Below, in pieces: positions 1 to 10,559 of a stretch of DNA of 64,000 bases (within the stretch, counting starts at the first letter, position 1; each line of letters begins with the position of its first letter). This DNA comes from Viscum album (taxonomy: Eukaryota; Streptophyta; Magnoliopsida; Santalales; Viscaceae), in assembly GCA_963277665.1 (NCBI GenBank), contig OY728157.1:369100067-369164066 (forward strand), in the 5' to 3' direction. The position numbers and the translations under genes are program-made. The notes beneath the pieces were generated by a model, which worked only from the letters and a program-made list of their open reading frames with translations, ran no database searches and was not told where the DNA came from.

Positions 1-938
1 AATAAACATTTAGGTATCCCTTGAAGGATATTGAAAGTAAAAAATGAAGTCATATTCATCCTTCTTAGGACCCTTAAAAATATTATATGATTAGAGAAAT
101 ACCTATTAATATCCTCTATGATAGAGTCACGATCTCAGGTCAACACCTGATGCATCATGATGTGACTTCCCATGAAATAATAATAAGGGTAACATGACCT
201 TATAAGTTACATGTTGTCTTTATATAACAAAAATATTCATGAGATGGATCATGGACCTTCTCATTGCTCAAGGTCAGTCTGGGATGTTCTAATCATCCAT
301 CCCAATATTTTCCTACCAACAGTTTGTCTACATAGGCTTACATGAGGGATGACATGCCTTATTAGATACAACCTGACCAATAAAGGAATCTAGAGGTAAC
401 TTAGTGTCTTAAGGTTCTATATCATAGACTTCACGGGCCAAGGAATGAGTCTAGAACACATGGGTTGTTAGTGACCCCTGACTTCATCCATTTTTATTAA
501 AAATTTCAATTTAATTAAAAATTTAAATGAAAAAATTAAACATGGGGTCTCTACCTCATGGGAGATCCCAAGAATCCACATACTACTATAAAAATGAATA
601 AATACTATAGGGAATGTACGACAAACCACCTACCTCATAGTAATCATTCCCTTTATTTTCCAAGGTCCAGAAGCATTTTCCATGGCCTGCCCATGTTCAT
701 TTGATACATACAAAATTGGACATCACAACCAAAAAACCATAAATTAATTCATTATAATTACAGTATAATTAATTAAATAATCTAAATAAACTATAAAAAA
801 TTAAAATATATATATATAAAGGGATAAAATTTGAAACTTCACCGGATGATCTGATCGCACAAGAACCATGAAACAATGCTCTCTAACAACCTTTGACACT
901 TCCCCTTCCTCAAACCATACACAATCCCTAATAAACAA
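1..938 (-). repeat. Old LTR-like sequence, copy A, left part
   Basis: Non-coding, AT-rich DNA that aligns by eye with 34.2-35.2 kb in the same orientation; the match is clearest over the last 450 bases. The rest of this copy lies at 12908-13910, and the break is exactly where gypsy element E1 inserted with a 5-bp target duplication. The orientation is inferred from a TATA-like site and a splice-donor-like motif on the minus strand in the second part. No primer site or polypurine tract is seen beside it, so it is probably a solo LTR or fragment. Its outer end may lie outside the window. Confidence 0.5.
934..938. repeat. Target-site duplication of E1, left
   Basis: AACAA here and again at 12908-12912 flank element E1. 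The LTR starts with TGTATCGACCC just after this copy. A 5-bp duplication is the normal footprint of LTR-retrotransposon integration. Confidence 0.8.
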
Positions 939-1115
939 TGTATCGACCCAAAATTTTATTAATGAAAATTCTTCTTGATCTAATTAAATGTCTTATTATC
1001 TAAAATTGTTATATAAAATATGCAGTTATTTGATATTATGTTTTTGGATTTCAAAATACCGTTAATAATTGTTATTTTTTCTAATATAGTCTTTGAAAAG
1101 TGATCACATGACTAG

Positions 1116-1128
1116 TATAAATATAGGG
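1116..1128 (+). promoter_or_regulatory. TATA-like box upstream of the U3 reading frame (E1)
   Basis: TATAAATATAGGG lies 36 bases upstream of the ATG at 1164 and is unchanged in the 3' LTR at 8785-8797, although the surrounding LTR sequence differs between the copies. This is separate from the main LTR promoter about 1.15 kb downstream. Promoter function is inferred only; E4 has no obvious equivalent. Confidence 0.35.
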
Positions 1129-1163
1129 TTTTAACAAATCCAATTTACTCAAAAAAGGAAGAA

Positions 1164-1418
1164 ATGACCCCATCCAGTATAATTACTCCATAAAAATCCC
1201 ATTTGTTGGAGCTCGTAAAGGAGGTGGCATCACTGGGCTTCGCTCTTGTCCAAGCCCAAGCTGAGCTTCAACACATTAAGCTTGAACGGAATCACCTATG
1301 GGAGAAGTGGACGTTAATAGAGATTACCACTCGAGCAAAGTTATCCAAGCATCCCCAGGAGTCTTTCACCATCACACACATTACCCTTAGTTCTTTTGTG
1401 GGTTTTATAAGGGTTTAG
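1164..1418 (+). pseudogene. U3-encoded small ORF, E1 5' LTR copy
   Basis: In-frame counterpart of the intact 95-residue frame in the E4 5' LTR (53638-53925, minus strand). An ATG at 1164 is followed by a stop at 1191-1193; from 1203 the frame is open to a TAG at 1416-1418. Shared residues include HLLEL, KEVASLGFAL and QAQAELQ. The middle is rich in charged and leucine residues and could form a coiled coil. The family C-terminus, ending VTRP, is cut here because a Tyr codon has become TAG. No known domain is recognised. It sits in U3, so in the element transcript it would lie downstream of pol. Confidence 0.5.
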
Positions 1419-3577
1419 GTAACAATACCCAAGAACTGTGATTATGTGCTTAATGTTTTGAATAAATAATATACATTTATTTCATTATTGTTACTTATTA
1501 AATGGGTTTTAAAGAACAAAGAGTATTTTTATTTAATATTCAATTAATAAATAAATTTTCATGAATTAATGGATTTTTTAATTAAATAATATTTTAATAA
1601 AATATTCATACTAAATTAATTTTTATTAAATATAAATGATAGTATAATTTTTTATGAATACAATTGTAATTTTTATTAAAGTTTGAAAGCTGTTTTTTTC
1701 AAAACCAATGAATTTTTTATAAATGTCAGTTTTTATTTTAAAATTACAAATTCACATATATATAGAAAATTATTTAGATAAAATTAATATCATTTTTGGA
1801 TTCAAGATGTCAAAATTATCTAACAGTGAATTTTTCATAATTTTTTGAGACAGTCTAATTTTTGGGTATAATTTAAATACCATTTAAATATATAATGTGT
1901 TTTATGACATCATAATGGCACAATAGTGATGTAATAAAACACTATATGATGTATTTTCGTCCAATATATGTTCTACCTTTAAAATAATGTTATTTTAGAT
2001 TTGTTTGATTAATTTTTTGGTGCCTCAAGGAACCCTTCAAAATTTATTAAATATTTTAACTTTTTAAAATAATTTCCTTGAGTGTGTGGCTCGGCTAAAC
2101 ATAAGAAAGCCTAGTATTTTAATATGTTCGTCCTTTGGCCTTATAAAATAAATTTTTCTAATCCCCTTTGTAAAAAAACATGTGAAAAAACAATGGGTTG
2201 GTTTTTGGTTTTGATTAGTTTAATATGTGGTGTCCAAAACCAAAATAATAAAGAATTGCCTCTCCTTTCCTAAATAAACCAACTCAATATCCCATTACTC
2301 TTCACCAAAACCATTTGGATCTTGACCAACCTCATTCGTAGTCTCTCTATAATCCTTAAAAGGCACCCCAATATCCCAATAAGACTCTATCAAGCCTCTA
2401 CAAAGCCTTTGGATCACACTTCTAAGTAAGGGATTTCATCCTCTCTCATTTTTATCCAAGTTTCTTTATATTTTTGTACCCTTGTATTTTCAATTAAAAA
2501 TGTTGGGGTATTATTTTGAACCTCCCCTATACTTTCCTACTTATGTTTAAATGATTAGATACCCCTTTATATCTCATTAATTCCTCCCATGTACACCTGT
2601 TACCATGCCAAAATTCTATATGGGATTTCTCTCTCCTCATTTACATTCAAGAAATTATTTTGTATTATAAATCTAAATTACATTACATATGTTGGGGCCT
2701 ATATATATATATATGAAACCCTTACTGTACATTTCATGAACATATTATTAGACGCTCCTTTCTCTCTCATCAACCATTTTTATAAATTCTTATGTCACAC
2801 CGTTATGCTGTCGAAATTGCACAGCGATTTTCCAAGCCAAAGTAATTGTGTAGTGAATAGCATACCCATTTCTCTATCAATGGTATTCACATTTATGAAA
2901 ATTTAATTTTTGATTATAGAGTTTAATTTATAAATTCCACATTATTTTATCATAGAATAAATGATGATGTTTAATGAATCCATGTTATATGATCTGTGTG
3001 GAACACTTATGCATGAAATTAAATGATTAAGAATGGTGTTCCCTAATAGTGATCAAATGCATTAGGTAAAGACTATAATCATGATATGTCATGTCAAATG
3101 AGGTTTTACTCATTCTAATTCAAGTGAAATGAGGTTTTACTCATGATCCATGTGCAACGAGCCTTGGATCATGCTAATATCATGTTAAATGTTGTTGCCA
3201 CATTTCCATGTTATGATAATCATGCTATATCATGCATTTATGTTCATTTTTTTCTTGGCCTAAATTGAAATGTCTATTTCCTATAATGTACTATATTCGG
3301 TATGTTATTCCTTGTTTACTCCCTTACTAGGCGTTATAGCCCACCCTTTATGAATGCAAGTCCTCAGGTTATCTCATGCAATGCTAAGTACAAAGTAATG
3401 TTGTGGTCATGTAAAGGAAGTTTTCAATAAATATGTTGTATTTTATGTTCTATGTTGTTATGAATGTTCCTAATCCCCAAAGACACTATACCACTCTAAC
3501 TTCTATGTTGTATCATGTGAAAATTTTATGTAATAAATTGTGTTTAAGTGTGAAATAAAGAGCAGGGTTATTATAGT

Positions 3578-3589
3578 TAGTATTAGAGG
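3578..3589 (+). other. E1 primer-binding site (initiator Met tRNA)
   Basis: TAGTATTAGAGG lies two bases after the LTR. It matches the plant initiator-methionine primer site TGGTATCAGAGG, intact in E4, except for one G>A and one C>T change. Confidence 0.8.
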
Positions 3590-3639
3590 ATATGTTTAGT
3601 TATTTTTGGGATTAGGATTAAAAAACCCTAGTGAAAGCC

Positions 3640-3870
3640 TAAGGGATAAGAATACTTATATTAAAAGCATCCCTAAATTTTGGTGAGTATTTATTAAGTG
3701 TTTTATCAAGAAAATACATCCATGTCTGGATATGAGTAGGAAGAGGTGACTCTGGAATAGATGTATCTAGGGGTAAAACCCGAAAACACCGCTTTGAGCT
3801 AGACTCGAATGAGAACCAGTGCATGAAAATTCACCTTACTGCACTATTGGTTACAGAACTCCAGGGAGAT
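3640..3870 (+). other. E1 leader with segment conserved in E4
   Basis: The untranslated leader between primer site and gag has a block (about 3700-3870) that matches the E4 leader (about 50950-51140). It is open in both directions: a sense frame including GKTRK and LDSN, and an antisense frame including CFRVLPL, are each about two-thirds identical between the elements. Conservation on both strands suggests selection on the nucleic acid, for example packaging or translation control, rather than on one protein. Confidence 0.5.
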
Positions 3871-4086
3871 ATACTTTTCTAAATTCCTAATCTTAGTATG
3901 GCCATTTTTAATGGAATAAAACAAAAATTCCCCTAAGAATATATTTTGGTAAGTATATCATGGATAACATAGATTAAAGCCTATAAATAAATATGTTAAG
4001 GAAATAAAAGTAATTTATAAGTTATCCCTTTTTTCTTTGGAATTTCCTTTTATGTGTTACCCCTGAATTTACATTTATTCCAGCCA

Positions 4087-5170
4087 ATGGCTGGTAATAG
4101 GAGGACTCGGGCTAACAACTGATGTGAAGATCAATGTGATGATTATTCTAATGAGATGCCCAATCCGATGGGAGTGGGAATTGAAAACTTTGCCACAATA
4201 ATCTCACATTTAACTCAAGTTTTGAATAGATACATGGGTCAAGAAGAACATTTAATCCCACTTAAAAAAGTACAAGTCACAATTGATATCTTCATGAGAC
4301 AAAGGCCTCCTAATTCTAATGTATCATCTGATCCCTCAATTTCCAAAAAATTGATTAACTCCATTTAAAATATCTTCTCCATACTTTAATGTTCCGAACA
4401 ATAGATGGTTCTTATGGATGCTTATCGTATAAATGGTGAAGCTGATAAATAGCAGAAATTGATCAAAAATATGAATCCTGAAGTGGAAATAAAGGTGTTG
4501 TAATGGAAATATTTTAAGAAAATGTTTTTCAATAAATATTTTCCTCACACCATCTGACATAAGATGGAACGGGATTCCTTGCTATTATGAAAAAAGACAC
4601 TTAATCCATAGGAACGTATAAAGAAAACTTCACAATGCATGCATGATATGACTCTAGCTTTGACGTTACCTCTGAATGAAAGGTTGACCACTTCTTTGGT
4701 GGGATGAAACCTATCCTACGGAAATCCCTAGAAATCTGTGAATTTGAGAGATATGAGGAAATTTCCTGATGTTCCCTCAAAGTAGAAATAATGATTGGTG
4801 AATCTTAGGGGTATCATGGGGATAAAAAGCATATGGTGGAATTTAATTCTAGTGTTCCGATGGATAAATCCAACAGTGCTAAGAAATTCCAATACCCCAC
4901 TTACCAAAGGTGTGGAGGGAATCACCCTGGGAATTTCTTGAAGGGGACAAGGAAATGCTTTAGGTTTAGAAGAGAAGGGAACTTGTCTATTAAATATCAG
5001 TAATAAAAACCTACTACTGTGACAGAGGAGTGGAATTCTCTATTCGAACCTCAATGCATTGTTCATTACTTCAACTGCAAAGAACCAAGGCACTTTTCAA
5101 ACCAGTTCCCTAAGCCAAGCATATTCGGAGGAAACCAAAAAACTCCAAGGAATCAAGGGTGAGCTTTTTC
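4087..5170 (+). pseudogene. gag: E1 gag (capsid/nucleocapsid), broken
   Basis: Encodes the structural protein that packages element RNA. The start at 4087 (MAGNRRTR) matches the E4 gag start (MAGNRRNR). A capsid segment is open at 4156-4368, followed by FFNKYFPH near 4520. Two zinc-knuckle regions follow: a decayed CGGNHPG/KCFRF stretch near 4905-4965 and NCKEPRHFSNQF near 5080-5110. In both, Cys or His ligands have been replaced. Several in-frame stops and frameshifts make it non-functional. The protease region follows directly. Confidence 0.75.
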
Positions 5171-5640
5171 CATCACTACCGCTGAAGAAAACCCCAACAA
5201 CAAAGTGGTGATAGGTACGCTAGTTATTCATCCAATAATAGAGAATGTACTTTTTATTCTGGTTCTATGCATTCTTTTATATCCCGAATGTTAGTATAAC
5301 AATCCCAAAATCACCACAAATCAGGGAATTAGAGATGTCAGTTAGAACGAAAAATGGGGTAATCATTACAACCCATGAATATAACTACTCCCCTATCACA
5401 ATTTGTGGTTTGAACATCTTGGAAAACCTCTTCACACTCCCTTTAGTAGAATTTGATGAAATTATTGGCATGGATTCGGTTTCCCTCTATAGATCAAACA
5501 TAAATTTCTGAGAGGGGGAAATCACTCTCCATATGGTGAATTGATCCCCAATTTTGTACAAGTACAAGGAGGAGGATGAATCTTCTTTAGCCCCATCATC
5601 TCAAGTGTGGATATTACTACTCTATGATCATGTATATCTT
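5171..5640 (+). pseudogene. E1 aspartic protease, broken
   Basis: Retropepsin region between gag and reverse transcriptase. The catalytic DSGS motif is not readable: the expected place near 5245 gives LFILVLC. The downstream family motif survives as EFDEIIGMD at about 5452-5478, matching EFDVILGIDWL in E4. The fragment is open at 5245-5511 and then interrupted by stops. Confidence 0.65.
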
Positions 5641-5646
5641 TCTTAG

Positions 5647-6326
5647 ATGATTGAGTCTAAGGAAGAAACTATACATGAAGAAATGCCTATTGTGAGGGAA
5701 TTTGATGAAGTGTTTCCCAAGGAATTGTCTGGTCTTCCTCCTAGACGAGAGGATGAATTCTCAATTGATCTAATACCTGAGGTGTTCCCAATATCTAGGA
5801 ATCCATATATAATGGTTGTTGTGGAGTTTTAGGATCTGAATAATCAACTACATTAGAATCTGGATAAATGGTTTGTATGCCCAAGTGCTTCACCATGGGG
5901 TGCACCAGTCCTCTTCATCAACAAGAAGGATGGGTCAATGCACCTTGGTATTTATTATCATGAGCTCAACAAAATTATGATAAAGAACAAGTGTCCTTAA
6001 CCATGAATTGATGACTTGTTCGATCATCTACGTGTAGAACAATACTCCTCCATGGTAGATCTACGATTGGGATATTACCAAGTAAAGGTGAAGAAGGAGG
6101 ATAACCCCAAGACTGCTTTTCTTACAATGTACAGGCACTATGAATTCATATTTATGCCTTTCAGACTCACTAATGCTCCATCAATCATCATGGACTTGAT
6201 GAATAGAGTCTTTATATATTATCTCAACAAATTTTTGGAAGCCTTTATAGATGATATAATAATATACCCCAAAACCAAGGAGGAGAATGAGGAACATCTA
6301 AGCATTGTACTAGAGACCTTGTGAAA
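5647..6326 (+). pseudogene. pol: E1 reverse transcriptase, broken
   Basis: Copies element RNA into DNA. Readable motifs in order: the family lead-in SGLPPRRE (about 5727), SPWGAPVLF and KKDGSM (about 5890-5940), IDDLFDHL (6007), DLRLGYYQVKVKKED (about 6058) and the catalytic-loop variant FIDDIIIY (Asp pair within 6244-6255). The Asp pair is intact, but stops occur around 5830-6003 and after 6320. The family usually reads a Gln or Arg in several places where stops are seen here. Confidence 0.85.
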
Positions 6327-6329
6327 GGA

Positions 6330-7060
6330 GAAGATCTATGAAAATTACAACAAGTGTCAGTTTTGGTAGACGAAAGTCTCATTATTGGGTCATATCATCA
6401 TAAAAATGGGATATCAGGGGATCCCTCTAAGACAGATGCAATTGAGGGATGGCTGAGGCCAAAATCGGTGATGGATATCTATAGATTATTGGGTTTAGCC
6501 GGATATTATCGTCGATTTATGAAAAATTTGTCACTATTGTCAAACCCTCTTACAAAGGTAACTCGGAAGGGAGTCAATTTTTTTTGGAGTGATGAATAAG
6601 AAGAGAGCTTCAAGGAGTTAAAAAGGAGGCTTATCACTGCACACATGCTCACACTACCCACAAGTGGAGAAATTTTTGTGGTATTTAGTGAGGATTTGAA
6701 GAAGGGAATGGGTTGTGGGATGATGAAAAATGACAAAGTCCTTGCCTATGCTTCAAGGAAATTGAAATTTCAAGAGAAAAACTATCCAAAACATGATATA
6801 GAGTTGGTTGTAGTAATATTCTCTTTAAAATTTTGGTGACATTACCTCTTTGGGGAGAAGTGTAAAATATACACATATCAAAAAATCCTCTAGTGTATAT
6901 TTACACAAAAAGAGTTGAATATGCACCAATTAAGATGGATAGAGCTGATAAAAGACTATGACTGCTCGATCTATTACCACCATGGGAAAGAGAACAAGGT
7001 GGTAGATGCTCTAAGTATAAAGAAAATAGTGATTCTATCATTACTGAGAATTGAAAAGGA
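6330..7060 (+). pseudogene. pol: E1 connection and RNase H region, broken
   Basis: Follows the reverse transcriptase and would remove RNA from the RNA:DNA hybrid. [14 protein letters not shown] (about 6490-6530) is the conserved linker seen in E4 as [14 protein letters not shown]. The RNase H part reads [13 protein letters not shown] (about 6675), with the first catalytic Asp replaced by Glu. [18 protein letters not shown] keeps the Glu, and HHGKENKVVDALS (about 6980) is the end of the domain. Frameshifts lie near 6600 and 6840. Confidence 0.8.
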
Positions 7061-8545
7061 TCAAATCTTTATATATTTGATGAATATGGACATGGGAATC
7101 ACAAATAAGGGAACATCGTCAATCCTTTCACAAATGATTTCTCAACTTTCTCTTTTGGAAAGGTTAAAGGATGATCAAAGGGATGATGTGGGAATTCAGA
7201 AGAAAAGGAAACTATCAGAAAAGGTAAATCCACATAGTTTAATGTTAATGAATATGTAATTTTGAGATTTGGGTCAATACTATGTGTTCCATAAAATCCA
7301 GAGTTAAAGTAAGAACTTTTGGATAATGCACATAGTTTAAATTTCTCCATTCCCCCAGGAAAAACAAAGATGAATTGAGATATCTGAGAGAATTATAGGT
7401 GGGATAACATGAAGAAGGATATCGTTGAGTATACATCAAAGTGCCTAGTATGTCATAATGTTAAGGCTGAGAGGCATAAGTCTATGGGGATGATAAAACC
7501 ATTACCATACCGATATGGAAATGGGAGAAAATCTCCATGGACTTTGTCCTTAGACATCCAAAGACATCTAAAAGAAGCAATGCTAGCTAGGTTTTTGTGG
7601 ATTATCTTATAAATAATGAATACTTCATTTAAATTCTGGAGGATATCTCATTGGATCAACTAGTAGGGATATACATCATAGAAGTGGTAAGGCTATATAG
7701 AGTACCACTATCTATTATATCTGATCGAGATCCAAGATTCACATCTATGTTCTGTAAGTGTCTCCAACATGCTCTAAATACTAATCTGAACTTCAATATG
7801 GCTTATCATCCTCAAACTAATGTCCAATCTGATTAGAATATCCAAAAACTTGAGGAAATGTTGAGAGCATGCTCAATGGACATCAAATGAGGATGGTATC
7901 AACATCTTCCTCTTGTTGAGTTCCCTTATAATAATAGTTTCCACTCAAGCATCCAAATGGATCCTTATGAAGACCTTTATGGGAATAGGTGTAGAACACC
8001 GACATGTTTGGATGAAGTTGGGGAGTGAAAACTCCTAGGTCGATAATTGGTCAAAAAATGGTGGAGAAGGTTGGGACCATCCAGTAGCATATTAAAGCTG
8101 CTCAGAGTCGACAAAAGTGTTATGATGATAATCATCGACGAGACCTAGAGATTGATGTTGGAGACATTATATTCCTCTACATATCACTGTGGTAGAGAGT
8201 TATGATATTTGAGAAGAAGGGAAAGGTCAGTCCAAGGTACATCGGCCTTTTTGATATCCTTGATCACATTGGAGCGTGGTATATTGACTAGCACTCCCAC
8301 CAAACATGTCTCAAGTACATGATGTATTCCATGTATCACTCTTGAGGAATTACATACATGACCCATCACATGTACTTAATACAGAATTGGTACCATCGGA
8401 GAATGACCTCTCTTGTGAAGAGAAGCAAGTGAAGATCTTAGATCATAGGGAAAAAGTTATACAAAATAATACAATTCCCCTCGTGGAGAAACCAAAAGTT
8501 TCAAGATGTAATGTGGGAATTGAAAGAAGTGATGAAGTATAGTTA
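7061..8545 (+). pseudogene. pol: E1 integrase with C-terminal chromodomain remnant
   Basis: Inserts the DNA copy and, through the chromodomain, would steer it to heterochromatin. A zinc-binding end is visible as CLVCHNVKAERHKS (about 7443). The core has SIISDRDPRFTS (about 7710-7745). The catalytic Glu region reads YHPQTNVQSD then a stop where the family has GQSER, so the Glu is lost. Downstream, VEFPYNNSFHSSIQMDPYE, VHDVFHVSLLRNYI (about 8310) and a broken chromodomain (VKILDHREKV, about 8430) are present. Stops and frameshifts occur throughout. It ends just before the polypurine tract. Confidence 0.85.
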
Positions 8546-8596
8546 CCCTCATATTTTTTATTATGGAAAAAGAAAATTTCTAGGGTGACATTTCTT

Positions 8597-8606
8597 AAGG
8601 GGGAGA
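8597..8606 (+). other. E1 polypurine tract
   Basis: AAGGGGGAGA lies directly before the 3' LTR, the expected primer for plus-strand synthesis. E4 has a matching tract at 46268-46283. Confidence 0.8.
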
Positions 8607-8834
8607 TTTCACCAACCCAAACTTTTATTAATGAAAATTCCTCTTGATCTAATTAAATGTATTATTATGTAAAATGGTTAAATAAAATATAAACTTTCAT
8701 GGTTTTATGTATTTCGATTTCAACATATCGTTAAAATTTATTACCATTTCTAATATATTCATTGAACAATGATCACATGATTAGTATAAATATAGGGATT
8801 TAACAAATGCAATTTACTCACACAAAAGGAAGTG

Positions 8835-9096
8835 ATGGCCTCATCTTGCTCCATATGAAGCCCATTTGTTGGATCTCAGAAAGGAGGTGGCATCACTGGG
8901 ATTCGCTCTTGACCAAACCCAATCCAGGATTAAAAAAATTAATCTTGAATAGAATCGCCTGTGGGAGAGGTAAAAGTTAATAGAGATTACCACCCGAGTG
9001 ATGTTATCCAAGCCTCCCCAAGAGTATGTCACCATGGCACACATTACCCTTAGGTCATATGTGGGTGTTATAAGGGGTTATGTAACAAGACCCTAG
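8835..9096 (+). pseudogene. U3-encoded small ORF, E1 3' LTR copy
   Basis: Second E1 copy of the frame described at 53638-53925. ATG at 8835 begins MASS as in E4; a small deletion shifts the frame, and the body is read in another frame (KEVASLGFAL). There are stops in the middle. The C-terminal part, LRSYVGVIRGYVTRP then TAG at 9094-9096, keeps the residues and stop position of E4. In the last 16 codons, five of six base differences from the E4 3' LTR copy are at third positions. It is clearly dead now but suggests past constraint. Confidence 0.5.
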
Positions 9097-9920
9097 CACT
9101 ATGATTATGTGGTTTATTTTTTTTATAAATAATATAAATTCATTTTATTATTGTTACTTTGTAAATGGTTTTTAAATAAAAAATAATATTTTTAGTTAAT
9201 ATTCAATTATGAAATCTATTTTGATGAATTAATGGATTTTTGAATTAAATAATATTTTAATAAAATATTTATATTTTTTTTATTTTTTTTAAATATAAAT
9301 GATAATATAATTTTTTATGAATACAATTGTAATTTTTATTAGGGTTTGAAAGATGTTGTTGTCAAAACCCATGAATTTTAGATAAATGTCAGTTCTTATT
9401 TAAAGTAAAAATTCACATTTTAAAAAAATAATTTAAATGAAATTAATATCATTTTTGGATTCAAGATGTCAAAATTATCTAACGGGGAATTTTTAATGAT
9501 TTTCTGAGATGGTTGAATGTTTGGTAAAAATTAAATACCATTTAAATATATAATGTGTTTTATGGCATCATAATGATATAGTAGTGATGTAATAAAATAA
9601 TATAATAGGGATTTTTAGAAAATATATGGTTTTCATTTAAAATACTGTATTTTAGTTTTTTTGATTAATTTTATGGTGTCGTAGTGGCCCCTTCAAGACT
9701 TATAAAATATTTTAATTTTTTAAAATGATTTCCTTGAGAGTGTGACTCACCTCCACATAAACAATCCTTTTATTTTAAAAAGTTTGTCCATTGGACTTAT
9801 AAAATAATTTTTTTAATCCACTTTGCAAAACCCCATGGGAAAAACAATGGTTTGGTTTTTTATTTTGATTAGTTTAATGTGTGGTGTCCAAAACCTAAAT
9901 AATAAAGAATTCTCTCTCCT

Positions 9921-9933
9921 TTCCTATATAAAC
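9921..9933 (+). promoter_or_regulatory. Probable E1 LTR core promoter
   Basis: TTCCTATATAAAC, about 1.3 kb into the LTR, is a good plant TATA box. The E4 equivalent CTATAAATACC sits about 1.16 kb into its LTR. The 5' LTR counterpart (2271-2280) has lost the motif. The R region would start about 30 bases downstream. Confidence 0.5.
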
Positions 9934-10540
9934 CCAGTAAATATCCCATTACTCTTCATTAAATACATTTGGAGCTCGACCAACCTATTCCCTTATCTAT
10001 CTAGAATCCTCTCAAGGCACCCCAATCTCCCAAGAAGCCTCTCTCAAGCCTAACCTATACCTTTAGATGACACTTCCAAGTAAGGGAATTGTTCTTCTCT
10101 CTTTTTTTCCAAGTTTATTTTTGTTGTTATGCCCTTTTATTTTCAATTAAAAATGTTGGGATATGATTTTTCACCTACACTAAACATACCTCCATATGTT
10201 TTAATGATGATATACCCCTTTATCTCTCATTAATACCTCCCATGTACACTTGTTACCATGACGAAATTCTGTAAGGGATTTGGCACTCCTCATTTACATT
10301 CAAGCAATTATTTTTTATTATGAATATAAATTCCATTACATATGTTGGTAAATGTATATATATAACCCCTATAATTTCCATTTCAAGTAAATTTGATGAG
10401 ACACACCTTTATCTTTCATCAACCATTTTTATAAATTCTTATGTCACGCCGTTATGCTGCTGAATTTACACCGCGATTTCCAAGCCAACGTCTTCGTGTA
10501 GTGAATACCTTGCCCATTTCTCTGTCAAGTGTATTCAACT

Positions 10541-10559
10541 TTATACCCATTTACTTATT
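10541..10559. repeat. LINE target-site duplication, left
   Basis: Nineteen bases that recur at 12224-12242 with one mismatch. The un-inserted site can be seen in the E1 5' LTR near 2885-2930. Confidence 0.8.

Larger units (their letters stand above)
939..3575 (+). repeat. E1 5' LTR
   Basis: Starts TGTATCGACCC and ends ATTATA two bases before the primer site. It aligns along its length with 8608-12907 once the LINE insert is removed. U3 holds a short conserved reading frame (1164-1418). The likely core promoter, at 2271-2280, has decayed to TAAATAAACC, and a splice-donor-like CTAAGTAAGG follows at 2423-2432. The last third has two CGTTATGCTG-type repeat modules at about 2600 and 2800. Confidence 0.85.
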
